Origin: JABWBD01 sp040768665
Lineage (GTDB): Bacteria > Planctomycetota > Planctomycetia > Pirellulales > Thermoguttaceae
Direction: 5' to 3'
Assembly (NCBI GenBank): GCA_040768665.1
Contig: JAXGMN010000090.1
Span: 1-32,865, forward strand
Length of the DNA stretch: 32,865 nt
Shown: piece after piece, positions 17,349-26,138 of the stretch
Position numbering within the stretch: position 1 is the first letter of the stretch
How the letters are laid out: the number at the start of each line of letters is the position of its first letter
Notes under the pieces: generated by a model
Told to the model about the DNA's origin: nothing
Databases searched by the model: none
Seen by the model: only the letters and a program-made list of their open reading frames with translations
Position numbers and translations under genes: made by a program

Positions 17349-18473
17349 TTACTCTTTCACAAAATCCTTCTCAGCGAGTTTCACTCTCAGGCCCCCCTGC
17401 ATCGTGGTGATCCAGAGCTCTCCTGGGCGCGATTCGAACAGGTAGGGATAGGCGATCCAGCCCTTGGCGGCACGGGCAAAGACGACCGGTCTTGACCAGG
17501 TCTTTCCATCGTCCTCGGAGAACATGATCGACAGTTCCAGCCGGTGATTGCTTACCGGGACTTCCGACCATTGGTTGTCGCCGCCGGAGAGAGGGAACTC
17601 CGTCTTGCCCTCCGGGAAATAACGGTTCCAGACGAGCACCAATCGGCCGCTATCGAGCCGTTTCAACAGCCCCGGAGCGCTGCTGGCATCGATCGAAGAC
17701 GGCCGGATGGTCCGCCAGTAGACACCGTCGGTGTCGGACAGCGCTTCCCAGAAGACCTTCCAGTTGGTCCGCAGGAGCATCCAAACGCGCCCGTCGCGCA
17801 ACGGCTCGATCGTGGCTTCGGTGACGCCGCCGTGATGGCCAACCCCACCCAAATCGATGATGTTGCTCCGCTTCCAGGACTTGCCCTCGTCCTGGGAACT
17901 ATATGTGACGACGGAGTGCCTCCCGGGATCGTGCTGCAGCATCATGCTGGTGAAAACAACCTGGCCGCTTTTCGTCTGGATCATGTCGCGAATCGCTCCG
18001 GTCCACTCCAGATGCAGCGTTTGCAGATCCTGCCAGGTCTTGCCGCCATCTAAACTGCGAATGACACACGTGGGCAACTGTGCTCCGGGCGAATCGGATA
18101 TCGCCTTGTCCCAGTTCCAGTTGGCCCGTTGTTTACCGTTCATGAAGGCCAGGATGACCGCACCTTCGCGGGTCCGAAGGATCGCCCGCTCCGGCCGGAT
18201 TTCGTACTTTTCCGGTTCGGCAAACACCGCATGCTTCTGCCATGTCTTCCCTTCGTCGGCGCTAATCAGAGCGCTTTGGGCCTGGTCGACGGTGAGGATC
18301 GTTTGCTCGTCGATCCGGACGAAGGGGCCCATCTCCATCGCGGGCATATCTTCGACGCGGTCGTCGATCCAGAGGCCATTCGACGTGGTCTTGGCGGACA
18401 CAGTAAGGTGAGCATTCGCCGCGACCAGCAAGATGGTCAGGGCAACAGTCCCGAGCGGAAGCGGCTTCGTCAT
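17349..18473 (-). CDS. Secreted sialidase-fold (BNR repeat) protein
   Basis: Start chosen at 18473, where AGGAAG lies about seven bases upstream and a signal peptide begins (KPLPLGTVALTILLVAANAHLTVSA); upstream in-frame ATGs lack both. The 374-residue product has four Asp-box motifs of the S-x-D-x-G-x-T-W type (SADEGKTW, SLDGGKTW, SQDEGKSW, SEDDGKTW) spaced as in six-bladed sialidase propellers, plus an arginine near the N-terminus (EIRPERAILR) that could be part of the carboxylate-binding triad. The family includes exo-alpha-sialidases but many planctomycete members have unknown substrates, so sialic acid specificity is not shown. Reads in the same direction as, and 120 bases upstream of, the ceramidase/sulfatase gene. 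Confidence 0.8.
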   Translation of the reverse strand: MTKPLPLGTVALTILLVAANAHLTVSAKTTSNGLWIDDRVEDMPAMEMGPFVRIDEQTILTVDQAQSALISADEGKTWQKHAVFAEPEKYEIRPERAILRTREGAVILAFMNGKQRANWNWDKAISDSPGAQLPTCVIRSLDGGKTWQDLQTLHLEWTGAIRDMIQTKSGQVVFTSMMLQHDPGRHSVVTYSSQDEGKSWKRSNIIDLGGVGHHGGVTEATIEPLRDGRVWMLLRTNWKVFWEALSDTDGVYWRTIRPSSIDASSAPGLLKRLDSGRLVLVWNRYFPEGKTEFPLSGGDNQWSEVPVSNHRLELSIMFSEDDGKTWSRPVVFARAAKGWIAYPYLFESRPGELWITTMQGGLRVKLAEKDFVKE

Positions 18474-18666
18474 GGGTGTCTTCCTCGTGGTCCAAGAATG
18501 TTGAGCGTGGAAACTCGCTCTCATACTGCCGACTGCGGAAACAAATGTCAAGAAAGCGGCACGACTGACGACGAAAATGATTCGTCCGCGCCGAGGCGGC
18601 AAGTTCCCTCGCCGTTTCGCGCCGCATGCCGCACCAGCGGCAACAAACCACCCCAGACCGCTCGAC

Positions 18667-19935
18667 TCAACCCGCCTGCACGCGATCGGCCAAGAGCTTT
18701 CGTGCGGTTACCCAGACCAGGCGCCCCATTGCGCCGCACTCTTCCGGCACCTCAACCGGCACGTACCGCTCCGATGTTCCCACCAGAATCCCCGGACACT
18801 TCCGGAGCGGAGATTCCAGCAACACCTGCATCCGACGTCCCAACAACCCTTCGAAATACCTCCGTCGGACGACATTTCCCCGGCTGGCCAATTCCGCGGC
18901 CCGCTGCTGGGAGACCGTTGCGGGGACCTGGTCCGGCATTTCGGCCGCGGGCGTCCCTTTTCGCGGGCTGAAGCGGAAGACGTGAATCTTGGAGAATCCG
19001 ATCTGTTCGGCAACGCGGCAGGTCGCCTCGAATTCGGCATCGGTTTCTCCCGGAAACCCCACGATGATGTCGGTCGTCAACGCCGGCCGATCGAGCGATT
19101 CGGCAGCCTGCCGGCACCGCTCGATGAAACGCCGGCTCGTGTAACGACGGCGCATCCGGGCCAGCACGGCGTCGGAACCGCTCTGCATGGAGACGTGCAG
19201 ATGCGGGCAGATCCGCTCGGGCCGCCGGGCGATCGCCGCGATCAGCTCGGGCGTAAGTTCGACCGCCTCCAGGCTCGAAAGCCGGACGCGGAAATCGCCG
19301 TCGACGTCTACGATCCGACTGAGCAGGCGGGCCAGCGTCGGGCGAGGTCCGCCGTCGGAGTGCTTGCGGAGATCGACTCCGTAGTGTCCCAGGTGAATCC
19401 CGGTCAGAACGATCTCGCGGTATCCGCTTGCCACCAGCCGACGAATTTCGTCGAGGACTTCTTCGATGGTCCGGCTGGCAAGCACCGGCCGCACCGACGG
19501 GATAATGCAGTAAGTGCACCGCAGCCGGCAGCCGTCCTGCACCTTGACGTACGCCCGATGACGCTCGCCGAACCGGGAGATCCCGCTTGGGATGTCGATC
19601 AGCCCCCGGCGGGCGAAGAAATCCGGCAGTTCGCGTTTGTCCGTGAGGACTTCCACCACGCCGGGCAGGGCGGCGACTTCTTCCGGCGCGCGGGTCGCGT
19701 AGCAGCCCATCACCACGATCTCGGCGTGGGGATTTCCGCGCGCGAGTTGCCGGACGAGCTTGCGACTCTTCAGGTCTCCCTCGGCGGTAACCGTACAGGT
19801 ATTAACGACACACAAATCTGCCGGTTCGCCGTCTGCCGCTTGTCGATAGCCCAGCCGCCGGAGCCCTTCGCAGACGTACTGCGTCTCGTACTGGTTGACT
19901 TTGCAGCCGAGAGTTACCGTCTTGAACGTAGGCAT
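18667..19935 (-). CDS. mtaB: tRNA (N6-threonylcarbamoyladenosine-37) methylthiotransferase MtaB
   Basis: A 422-residue radical SAM enzyme that adds a methylthio group to t6A37 in tRNAs, yielding ms2t6A. The N-terminal UPF0004 domain supplies C11, C47 and C78 for one iron-sulfur cluster (GCKVNQYE, NTCTVT, MGCYA); the radical SAM domain has C136, C140 and C143 in CRLRCTYC and the IIPSVRP segment typical of the MtaB branch; a TRAM-like C-terminus follows. The related MiaB and RimO usually carry different sequences around the CxxxCxxC motif, so MtaB is preferred. It begins ten bases after the clpS stop, so the two are probably co-transcribed. Confidence 0.88.
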   Translation of the reverse strand: MPTFKTVTLGCKVNQYETQYVCEGLRRLGYRQAADGEPADLCVVNTCTVTAEGDLKSRKLVRQLARGNPHAEIVVMGCYATRAPEEVAALPGVVEVLTDKRELPDFFARRGLIDIPSGISRFGERHRAYVKVQDGCRLRCTYCIIPSVRPVLASRTIEEVLDEIRRLVASGYREIVLTGIHLGHYGVDLRKHSDGGPRPTLARLLSRIVDVDGDFRVRLSSLEAVELTPELIAAIARRPERICPHLHVSMQSGSDAVLARMRRRYTSRRFIERCRQAAESLDRPALTTDIIVGFPGETDAEFEATCRVAEQIGFSKIHVFRFSPRKGTPAAEMPDQVPATVSQQRAAELASRGNVVRRRYFEGLLGRRMQVLLESPLRKCPGILVGTSERYVPVEVPEECGAMGRLVWVTARKLLADRVQAG

Positions 19936-19945
19936 TACCGACCGA

Positions 19946-20314
19946 CTACTCGCTCTCGACGGCTTCCACGGTTGCCCACATCGAACCTTTGCAGGCGGCG
20001 ATCGCGTGGTCCTTGCCGTATGCGTGGATCTGATCGCGCTTCAACTCGGCATGCTCGAGCGTCGTGGTGAGCAGCACGACGCGGCCCTCGGTATCGACTT
20101 CCTTGGCTAGCTGATAGCCTTTTTCCACCGGATAGCCGAACAGCTCCATGAGCATGGCAATCACGTACTCGTACGTATGATCGTCGTCGTTCCAGAGGAC
20201 CACGTTGTACCGCGGTTGGCGTTTCGGCTTCCGGCGGTCTTTCTCCTTGCGACGACGCAGCGTCTTCTCGACGGGATCCTCGACCGTTGCCGCGTTGGAA
20301 TTCAACTCGCTCAT
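19946..20314 (-). CDS. clpS: ATP-dependent Clp protease adaptor ClpS
   Basis: A 122-residue protein. The start at 20314 has GGAG a few bases upstream; the longer frame from 20374 runs through a hairpin repeat and is not used. Residues 34-115 carry the ClpS fold: YNVVLWNDDDHTYEYVIAML (with the conserved N-D-D loop that grips N-degron residues), then LAKEVDTEGRVVLLTT and LEHAELKRDQIHAYG. ClpS docks on the ClpA or ClpC N-domain and delivers N-degron substrates. Residues about 15-35 form a very basic extension (RRRKEKDRRKPKRQPR), longer than in E. coli ClpS. No clp ATPase gene lies in the window. Co-directional with and ten bases from mtaB. Confidence 0.9.
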   Translation of the reverse strand: MSELNSNAATVEDPVEKTLRRRKEKDRRKPKRQPRYNVVLWNDDDHTYEYVIAMLMELFGYPVEKGYQLAKEVDTEGRVVLLTTTLEHAELKRDQIHAYGKDHAIAACKGSMWATVEAVESE

Positions 20315-20338
20315 ATTCCGCTCCCTGCTTCGACCGGT

Positions 20339-20363
20339 AGGTCCCGCTTGCCGAGCGGGACCT
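20339..20363 (+). repeat. Short AGGTCCCGCT hairpin, copy 1
   Basis: AGGTCCCGCT (20339-20348), loop TGCCG, AGCGGGACCT (20354-20363): a perfect ten-base-pair stem. It lies upstream of the clpS start and has related copies at 20452-20514 and 32793. Confidence 0.8.
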
Positions 20364-20451
20364 GGAAGCACCATTCACCCCGGCAAACCCCAACCCACCC
20401 CAACCCACCTAGGCCTTTCCGCACAATACCATTCAGCCATGGCAAAACCGT

Positions 20452-20514
20452 AGGTCCCGCTTGCCGAACGGCACCCTGGGAAGCAGGTCCCGCTCGGCAA
20501 GCGGGACCTGCTTC
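20452..20514 (+). repeat. Paired AGGTCCCGCT hairpins, inverted
   Basis: The left half AGGTCCCGCTTGCCGA (20452-20467) is a partly decayed hairpin. The right half is an intact 15-base-pair stem (20480-20494 with 20500-20514) with loop CGGCA. The halves are also inverted relative to each other, so the left arm can pair with TCGGCAAGCGGGACCT at 20494-20509. The 290-base gap between clpS and the M20 gene holds only these repeats; no promoter could be assigned with confidence. Confidence 0.75.
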
Positions 20515-20616
20515 GACGACCCCCAGTGGTCGGATTTGCCAAAGGTCATTATATTGTAGCCTTTGCCACCCGTAAAATTATCCCCCCACCACCACGCATC
20601 CCGGAGCATGGACAAC

Positions 20617-21990
20617 ATGATGTCCCCGATCGAAGGCCATTTGGAAGCGTCCAAGCAGCGGTTCGAGGAGGATCTCTGCGAGCTGCTGCGGATCCCGAGC
20701 GTGAGCGCGCAGCCCGCCCATCAGGGTGATATGCAGCGGGCCGCCAATTGGGTTGCCGAGCGGTTTGTCCGCCTGGGATTCTCGACCGAAGTGATCCCGA
20801 CTTCCGGCCATCCGTTGGTCTACGCGGAATCGCCGCACGTGGAGGGCGCCGCGACGGCCTTGGTTTACGGGCACTACGACGTGCAGCCGGCCGAGCCGCT
20901 GGAACTCTGGACCTCTCCTCCTTTCGAGCCGACACGCCGCAACGGAAATCTGTTCGCCCGGGGCGCGACCGACGACAAGGGGCAAATGCTCACGCATGTC
21001 CTCGCGGCCGAGGCCTGGATGGAAACCCAAGGGCGGCTTCCGCTGAACCTGAAATTCCTGATCGAGGGCGAGGAGGAAATCGGCAGCGCGAATCTGGAAT
21101 CCTTTGTCCGCGACAACCGCGAGCGGCTCGCCTGCGACTGCATCGTGATCAGCGACGGGGCCCAGTTCGGTCCGGATCAGCCGGCGATCACGTACGGGCT
21201 CCGCGGAATCGCCTATTTCGACCTGCTCTTGATCGGTCCCAACCGCGACTTGCATTCCGGTTCGTTTGGCGGTTCGGTGATGAATCCGGCCAACGCGCTG
21301 ATCCACATGCTTGCCGCCCTGGTCGACGAGCGTGGGAAGATCCAAGTCCCCGGGTTTTATGACGACGTCGTGCCGCTGTCGGAGCAGGAGCGCGAACAGC
21401 TTGCGGCGCTCCCGTTCGACGAACAGCAGTACGCGCAGCAGGTCGGCGTTACCGCCTTGAGCGGCGAGGAGGGCTACACGACGCTTGAACGCCGCTGGAC
21501 CCGCCCGACGTTCGATATCAATGGCCTTACCAGTGGATACCAGGGCGATGGAGCCAAGACCGTGCTTCCCAGTACGGCCGCGGCCAAGTTCAGCTTCCGC
21601 CTGGTGCCGGATCAGGATCCGGAAAAGATCAGCCGTTCGTTGCGAACCATGCTCGCCGGGCTGTGTCCTCCGGGCATCCGGTTGGAGTTGGAGGAACATC
21701 ACAGCACCCCGGGCGTGCGGATCCCGTTGGACAGCCCCTTCGTGGCCGCCGCGTCCAGTGCAATCGAGTACGCTTTCGGACGCCGTCCGGTCTATACCCG
21801 CGAGGGAGGGTCGATTCCCGTGGTATCGACCTTTCACAACGCGCTCGGCGTGGATATCCTTCTGTTGGGCTGGGGCCAGGATGACGACAACACCCATAGT
21901 CCGAATGAGAAATTCTCCCTGGTCGACTTCCACCGCGGAATCAAGGCGAGCGCGAAGCTCTGGGAAGAGTTGAGTCGGGCCCACGCCTGA
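20617..21990 (+). CDS. M20 family metallo-dipeptidase / amidohydrolase
   Basis: GGAG at 20603-20606 lies ten bases before the ATG at 20617; the ATG at 20608 is too close to it. The 457-residue product has the M20 di-zinc motifs in order: VYGHYDVQP (H86, D88), GATDDKG (D119, D120), EGEEEIGS (E152-E154, catalytic base then ligand) and SDGAQFGPDQPAITYGLRG, then a lid/dimerisation domain (about 195-360) and a final HSPNEKF histidine segment. This set matches the broad-specificity dipeptidase branch (M20/M25/M40, related to CNDP and DapE/ArgE) rather than true DapE. It probably hydrolyses di- or N-acylated peptides in the cytoplasm; no signal peptide is seen. It precedes serS by 73 bases, possibly in one transcript. 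Confidence 0.85.
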   Translation: MMSPIEGHLEASKQRFEEDLCELLRIPSVSAQPAHQGDMQRAANWVAERFVRLGFSTEVIPTSGHPLVYAESPHVEGAATALVYGHYDVQPAEPLELWTSPPFEPTRRNGNLFARGATDDKGQMLTHVLAAEAWMETQGRLPLNLKFLIEGEEEIGSANLESFVRDNRERLACDCIVISDGAQFGPDQPAITYGLRGIAYFDLLLIGPNRDLHSGSFGGSVMNPANALIHMLAALVDERGKIQVPGFYDDVVPLSEQEREQLAALPFDEQQYAQQVGVTALSGEEGYTTLERRWTRPTFDINGLTSGYQGDGAKTVLPSTAAAKFSFRLVPDQDPEKISRSLRTMLAGLCPPGIRLELEEHHSTPGVRIPLDSPFVAAASSAIEYAFGRRPVYTREGGSIPVVSTFHNALGVDILLLGWGQDDDNTHSPNEKFSLVDFHRGIKASAKLWEELSRAHA

Positions 21991-22063
21991 CGACCCTTGG
22001 GCAGCCCGTGGCGGCCGTAGAACCTGTGCCGGAAACATCAACACTCTAGCCCCGATTTGAGTT

Positions 22064-23347
22064 ATGCTGGACCGCAAATTCGTTGTTGAGCATGCCGAGT
22101 TGGTGAAGGCCAACTGCCGCAACCGCGGCGTGAACGTGGATGTCGACCGTTTTCTCGAACTGGATAACCAGCGAAAGGCGAAGCAGGCCGAACTCGACGA
22201 GTTGAACCGGCGGGCCAACGAGGTTTCCAAGTCGATCGGCAAAGCCAAGGACGCGGCCGAGCGGGAGGCACGCAAGGAGGAAGGCCGGCAACTGCGGGAG
22301 CAGGCCGCTGCCGCCGAAGCCGCGTTCAGCGGAGTTGTCGATGAGCTGGCCCGGATTCACAAATCGATTCCCAATCTGTCGCATCCCGACGCCCCGGTTG
22401 GAGCCGACGACAAGGCAAACCTCGAGCGATTCAAAGGGAAGACGCCGTTGCCGCAGTTCGATTTCAAGCCTTTGGATCATGTCGAACTCGGCGAGAAGCT
22501 CGACCTGATGGATTTCGAGGCTGGGGCGCGGGTGGCCGGCCATGGATTCTACTTCTTGAAAAACGAGGCGGTTCTGCTGGAACTAGCGCTACAACAGTTT
22601 GCGGTGCAGTTCCTCGTCGGCCAGGGTTTCACGCCGATCGCCACTCCGGACCTGGCCCGCAACGAGGTCCTCGAAGGCACCGGCTACATCCCCCGCGGCC
22701 CGGAGACGCAGATCTACAGCATTGAGGGAACCGACCTGAGCCTCGTAGCCACGGCCGAGATCCCGCTCGGCGGACTGCTGGCCGGCGAGACCGTCGACGG
22801 CGAGGCGCTGCCGCTGAAGTTCTGCGGAATCAGCCACTGTTTCCGAACGGAGGCGGGCGCCCATGGCCGCGCCGCGCGTGGACTGTTCCGGGTCCACCAG
22901 TTCACCAAAGTCGAGATGTTCGCATTCACTCTGCCCGAGCAGAGCGAGGCGATGCTCGACCACCTGCGCGATATGGAGTGCCAGTTGTTCGATGGGCTGG
23001 AGATTCCCTACCGCGTGGTCGATACGGCCACCGGCGACCTGGGCGGCCCGGCTTACCGCAAGTACGACCTGGAAGCCTGGATGCCCGGCCGCGGCGATTA
23101 CGGCGAAGTGACCAGCACGTCGAACTGCACCGACTACCAGGCCAGGCGGCTGAACGCCCGGTACCGCGTGAAAGGCGAGAAGGGGACCCACTTTCTGCAC
23201 ACGCTCAACGGCACCGCCATTGCCATCAGCCGGGCGCTCATCGCCGTGCTGGAAAACCATCAGCAGGCGGATGGCTCGGTGGTGATCCCGGAAGCACTGC
23301 GGCCCTGGGTCGGCAAAGATCGGATCGAGCCTCGCAGTGCGGGCTGA
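22064..23347 (+). CDS. serS: Serine--tRNA ligase
   Basis: A 427-residue class II synthetase that charges tRNA-Ser (and tRNA-Sec) with serine. Residues 1-105 form the long coiled-coil tRNA-binding arm (rich in KQAELDELNRRANEVSK-type heptads). The catalytic domain shows motif 1 (GFTPIATPDLARNE), motif 2 (FRTEAGAHGRAARGLFRVHQF) and motif 3 (LNGTAIAISRALIAVLENHQ), and the TSTSNCTDYQARR segment of bacterial SerRS. Length and motifs are normal. No T-box leader or other obvious regulatory fold precedes it, and its ribosome binding site is weak. It is the only aminoacyl-tRNA synthetase here. Confidence 0.96.
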   Translation: MLDRKFVVEHAELVKANCRNRGVNVDVDRFLELDNQRKAKQAELDELNRRANEVSKSIGKAKDAAEREARKEEGRQLREQAAAAEAAFSGVVDELARIHKSIPNLSHPDAPVGADDKANLERFKGKTPLPQFDFKPLDHVELGEKLDLMDFEAGARVAGHGFYFLKNEAVLLELALQQFAVQFLVGQGFTPIATPDLARNEVLEGTGYIPRGPETQIYSIEGTDLSLVATAEIPLGGLLAGETVDGEALPLKFCGISHCFRTEAGAHGRAARGLFRVHQFTKVEMFAFTLPEQSEAMLDHLRDMECQLFDGLEIPYRVVDTATGDLGGPAYRKYDLEAWMPGRGDYGEVTSTSNCTDYQARRLNARYRVKGEKGTHFLHTLNGTAIAISRALIAVLENHQQADGSVVIPEALRPWVGKDRIEPRSAG

Positions 23348-23382
23348 ACCGCGGCACCCCGGCAGTCATCCGAGGCAGTTTT

Positions 23383-23516
23383 AGAGGCCCTAACAAAACC
23401 CCTGCCGAGCGGGTGCCAGCAGCCCGGCTGCTACCATGAACTCCCATGCCCGAGTTACCGCGGCCCGATTGAGAGCAGCCGGGCTGCTTACGAACCACAG
23501 TTTTGTTAGGGCCTCT
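23383..23516 (+). repeat. 134-bp palindromic element, third type
   Basis: The outer arms AGAGGCCCTAACAAAAC (23383-23399) and its exact reverse complement (23500-23516) pair over 17 bases. Inside are two further inverted sequences, AGCAGCCCGGCTGCT (23418-23432) and AGCAGCCGGGCTGCT (23474-23488), each nearly self-complementary and complementary to the other. It occupies most of the first half of the 345-base gap between serS and the GH2 gene. The rest of the gap (23517-23692) holds no clear gene; a short frame MNDARELLVA from 23557 ends at once. Confidence 0.85.
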
Positions 23517-23692
23517 TAGGCCAACGGAGGATTGGCTACAACCAAGGAGCGGACCGATGAACGACGCTCGCGAACTGCTGGTTGCCTGACTGCATGCCCC
23601 CCCGGACAAGGCGTTGGACATTCGCGGGCACTTCGGCCGGGCATCTCAGGACTGGTCGAGCCTAACCGTACACAACCGTTGAGGAGAACGCC

Positions 23693-25948
23693 ATGCGAGT
23701 ACTCTGCCGTTGCGGCCTCTTGTTCACCGGCCTCTTATGTTTCGGCCTCATTGCACATGGCGAGGCGGTGAACAACTCGGAAGCTGGTGCCGTTAAGTGG
23801 CACCCCGCGGCAGGTCCCTTGATGACCCGCTGGGCAGAAACCGTCTCGCCCCAAAACGTCCACGCCGAATACCCGCGGCCGCAGATGGTCCGTTCCCAAT
23901 GGCAAAATCTCAACGGGCTTTGGCAACTGGAACTCAACCGCGCAGCCGATTCGGTGCCGGCCGGCGCCACGCTGCCCGAACAAATCCTCGTGCCGTTTCC
24001 TGTTGAGTCGGCTCTCTCCGGTGTCATGGAGCGTGCCGATCGTCTCTGGTATCGGCGGACATTTCAGGTACCCGACGACTGGAACGGCAATCGCCTGCTG
24101 CTGCACTTTGGTGCAGTCGACTGGGAGGCGACGGTCTACGTGAACGGCAAGCAACTCGGCACACACCGCGGCGGCTACGACGGGTTCACCTTCGACATCA
24201 CCGAGGCACTGGTTGCCCAGGCCGACCAGGAACTGCTTGTCCACGTCTTCGATCCCACCGACGCCGGTGACCAGCCTCGCGGCAAACAGGTCCGTGAGCC
24301 CAAGGGAATTTGGTATACGCCAACGACCGGCATCTGGCAGACGGTCTGGATGGAACCCGTCCCTGCCGCACGGATCGACGACCTCATCCTGACGCCGGAC
24401 GTCGACCGGTCTTGTCTTCGCCTGACAGCAGTTGGCAGGGGCACGGGCGAGGAGCACAAGGTGCGGGCCGTCGTTCGCGACGGAAAAGAAGAGGTAGCCC
24501 GCGCCGCTGGAAACGTTGGCTCCGAAATCGTGCTCAGTATCCCTAAGGACCGGCAAAAACTCTGGTCGCCGGAAAGTCCTTTTCTTTACGACGTTGACGT
24601 CACGCTGACCGAAGGCGAACGGCCGGTCGACAGGGTGGCCGGCTATTTCGGTCTTCGCAAAATCGAAGTCGCGCCGGACGACGCCGGAGTGCTGCGGTTG
24701 CATCTGAATGGCAAGCCGCTCTTCCAAATCGGACCGCTGGACCAAGGGTTCTGGCCCGACGGGCTCTATACGGCGCCCAGCGACGACGCGCTCCGCTACG
24801 ACGTCGAAGCGACCAGGCAACTCGGGTTCAACATGGCCCGCAAGCACGTGAAGATCGAACCGGCGCGCTGGTATTACTGGTGCGACAAGTTGGGCCTGCT
24901 CGTCTGGCAGGACATGCCCAGCGGGAACAACCGCAGCCCGGAGTCGCACAAGCAGTTCGAGACGGAATTGCAGCGGATGATCGAGAGCCGTCGAAACCAC
25001 CCGTCGATCGTCATGTGGGTCGTGTTCAACGAAGGCTGGGGCCAGCACGATACCGAGCGCTACGTGAAGCTGGCCGAGAGGTGGGACCCCACCCGCCTGG
25101 TGAACAACGCCAGCGGTTGGACCGACAAAGGCGTCGGCGACGTCCACGATATCCACAAGTATCCCGGCCCGGCCGCGCCGCCGCGGGAGCCGGACCGCGC
25201 GGGCGTGCTGGGCGAGTTCGGCGGCCTTGGGCTGCCCGTGCCCGGCCACATGTGGACCGAGAAACACTGGGGCTACCGGGCCACCGCCGACAGCCGGCAG
25301 CTCACGCGGAAGTACCAGGATTTGCTGCGGGGTATCTGGCACCTCCGGGACGCCCAGGGACTGGCGGCCGCCGTGTACACCCAGACCACCGACGTCGAAA
25401 CCGAGTGCAACGGGCTGATGACGTACGATCGGGCGAAAATCAAGGTCGACGTTTCCGGCGTCCAGGCTGCGAACCGCGGCGACCTGCCGAAGCTCGAGGT
25501 CCTGGTCCCCACCTCGCAGCACGAGCCGCAGACCTGGCGCTACACGTTCGACCCACCCACGGACGGCTGGCATCGCGCCCAGTACGACGACCAAACGTGG
25601 TCCGCCGGGCCCGGCGGGTTCGGAACGGAGAAAACGCCTGGGGCGGTTGTTCGGACCGTGTGGAATAAGCCGGAAATCTGGCTGCGGCGGACGTTCGTGC
25701 TGCCCCGAAAGTTCGACCGGGATGCGCTGTCATTCCGCGTCCATCATGACGAAGACGTGAAAATCTACCTCAATGGAGTTCTCGCCGCCGAAGCCGGCGG
25801 TTACACAACCGACTACGAAGACCTGGACCTCACCGCCGAGGGCCGCGCGGCGCTCGTCCCTGGCGAGAATGTCCTGGCGGTCTGGTGCAAGCAGACGACG
25901 GGCGGCCAGTATATCGACGTCGGAATGACCGCGCTGGCCGGCCAATGA
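23693..25948 (+). CDS. Secreted glycoside hydrolase family 2 protein
   Basis: GAGGAG six bases before the ATG and a signal peptide (residues 1-23, MRVLCRCGLLFTGLLCFGLIAHG) fix the start. The 751-residue product has the GH2 order: sugar-binding jelly roll (about 70-220, NGLWQLELN, GGYDGFTFDIT), immunoglobulin-like sandwich (about 225-325), and TIM barrel (about 330-600) with RRNHPSIVMWVVFNEGW, whose E447 fits the acid/base, and VLGEFGG, whose E508 fits the nucleophile. A second small beta-sandwich at 640-745 (VYLNG-like, YLNGVLAAEAGGYTTDY) may bind carbohydrate. Members cleave beta-galactosides, mannosides or glucuronides; the exact sugar cannot be told. Probably periplasmic. It stands alone with no transporter or regulator beside it. 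Confidence 0.88.
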   Translation: MRVLCRCGLLFTGLLCFGLIAHGEAVNNSEAGAVKWHPAAGPLMTRWAETVSPQNVHAEYPRPQMVRSQWQNLNGLWQLELNRAADSVPAGATLPEQILVPFPVESALSGVMERADRLWYRRTFQVPDDWNGNRLLLHFGAVDWEATVYVNGKQLGTHRGGYDGFTFDITEALVAQADQELLVHVFDPTDAGDQPRGKQVREPKGIWYTPTTGIWQTVWMEPVPAARIDDLILTPDVDRSCLRLTAVGRGTGEEHKVRAVVRDGKEEVARAAGNVGSEIVLSIPKDRQKLWSPESPFLYDVDVTLTEGERPVDRVAGYFGLRKIEVAPDDAGVLRLHLNGKPLFQIGPLDQGFWPDGLYTAPSDDALRYDVEATRQLGFNMARKHVKIEPARWYYWCDKLGLLVWQDMPSGNNRSPESHKQFETELQRMIESRRNHPSIVMWVVFNEGWGQHDTERYVKLAERWDPTRLVNNASGWTDKGVGDVHDIHKYPGPAAPPREPDRAGVLGEFGGLGLPVPGHMWTEKHWGYRATADSRQLTRKYQDLLRGIWHLRDAQGLAAAVYTQTTDVETECNGLMTYDRAKIKVDVSGVQAANRGDLPKLEVLVPTSQHEPQTWRYTFDPPTDGWHRAQYDDQTWSAGPGGFGTEKTPGAVVRTVWNKPEIWLRRTFVLPRKFDRDALSFRVHHDEDVKIYLNGVLAAEAGGYTTDYEDLDLTAEGRAALVPGENVLAVWCKQTTGGQYIDVGMTALAGQ

Positions 25949-26138
25949 CATCTCCGGATTCATCCCGCAGTGGCGGACTGCGACATCGCAGCGGCCGCGA
26001 AGCATGACTGGACGCGCGGCTGGATACCTTGATAAAATGAGGGGTGTGGGAGGCACAGGGCACCAGCATCGAGGCGTCTGCCCTTTCCACACTCGTCTCT
26101 GCCGCCGGATCCGGTGCAACTGCTGTCGAGAGAGAGTC

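Noticed and set aside
22000..22063. T-box or attenuator leader before serS
   Set aside because: The upstream gap is 73 bases, without a T-box core sequence or a stable terminator hairpin.
23735..25594. A 619-residue open frame on the - strand opposite the GH2 gene
   Set aside because: Same reason: the + strand frame has all GH2 motifs, a signal peptide and a ribosome binding site.
26004..26138. Longer start for the unrecognised 455-residue protein
   Set aside because: The extra 45 residues are rich in Cys, Arg and His and have no ribosome binding site, unlike the ATG at 26139.
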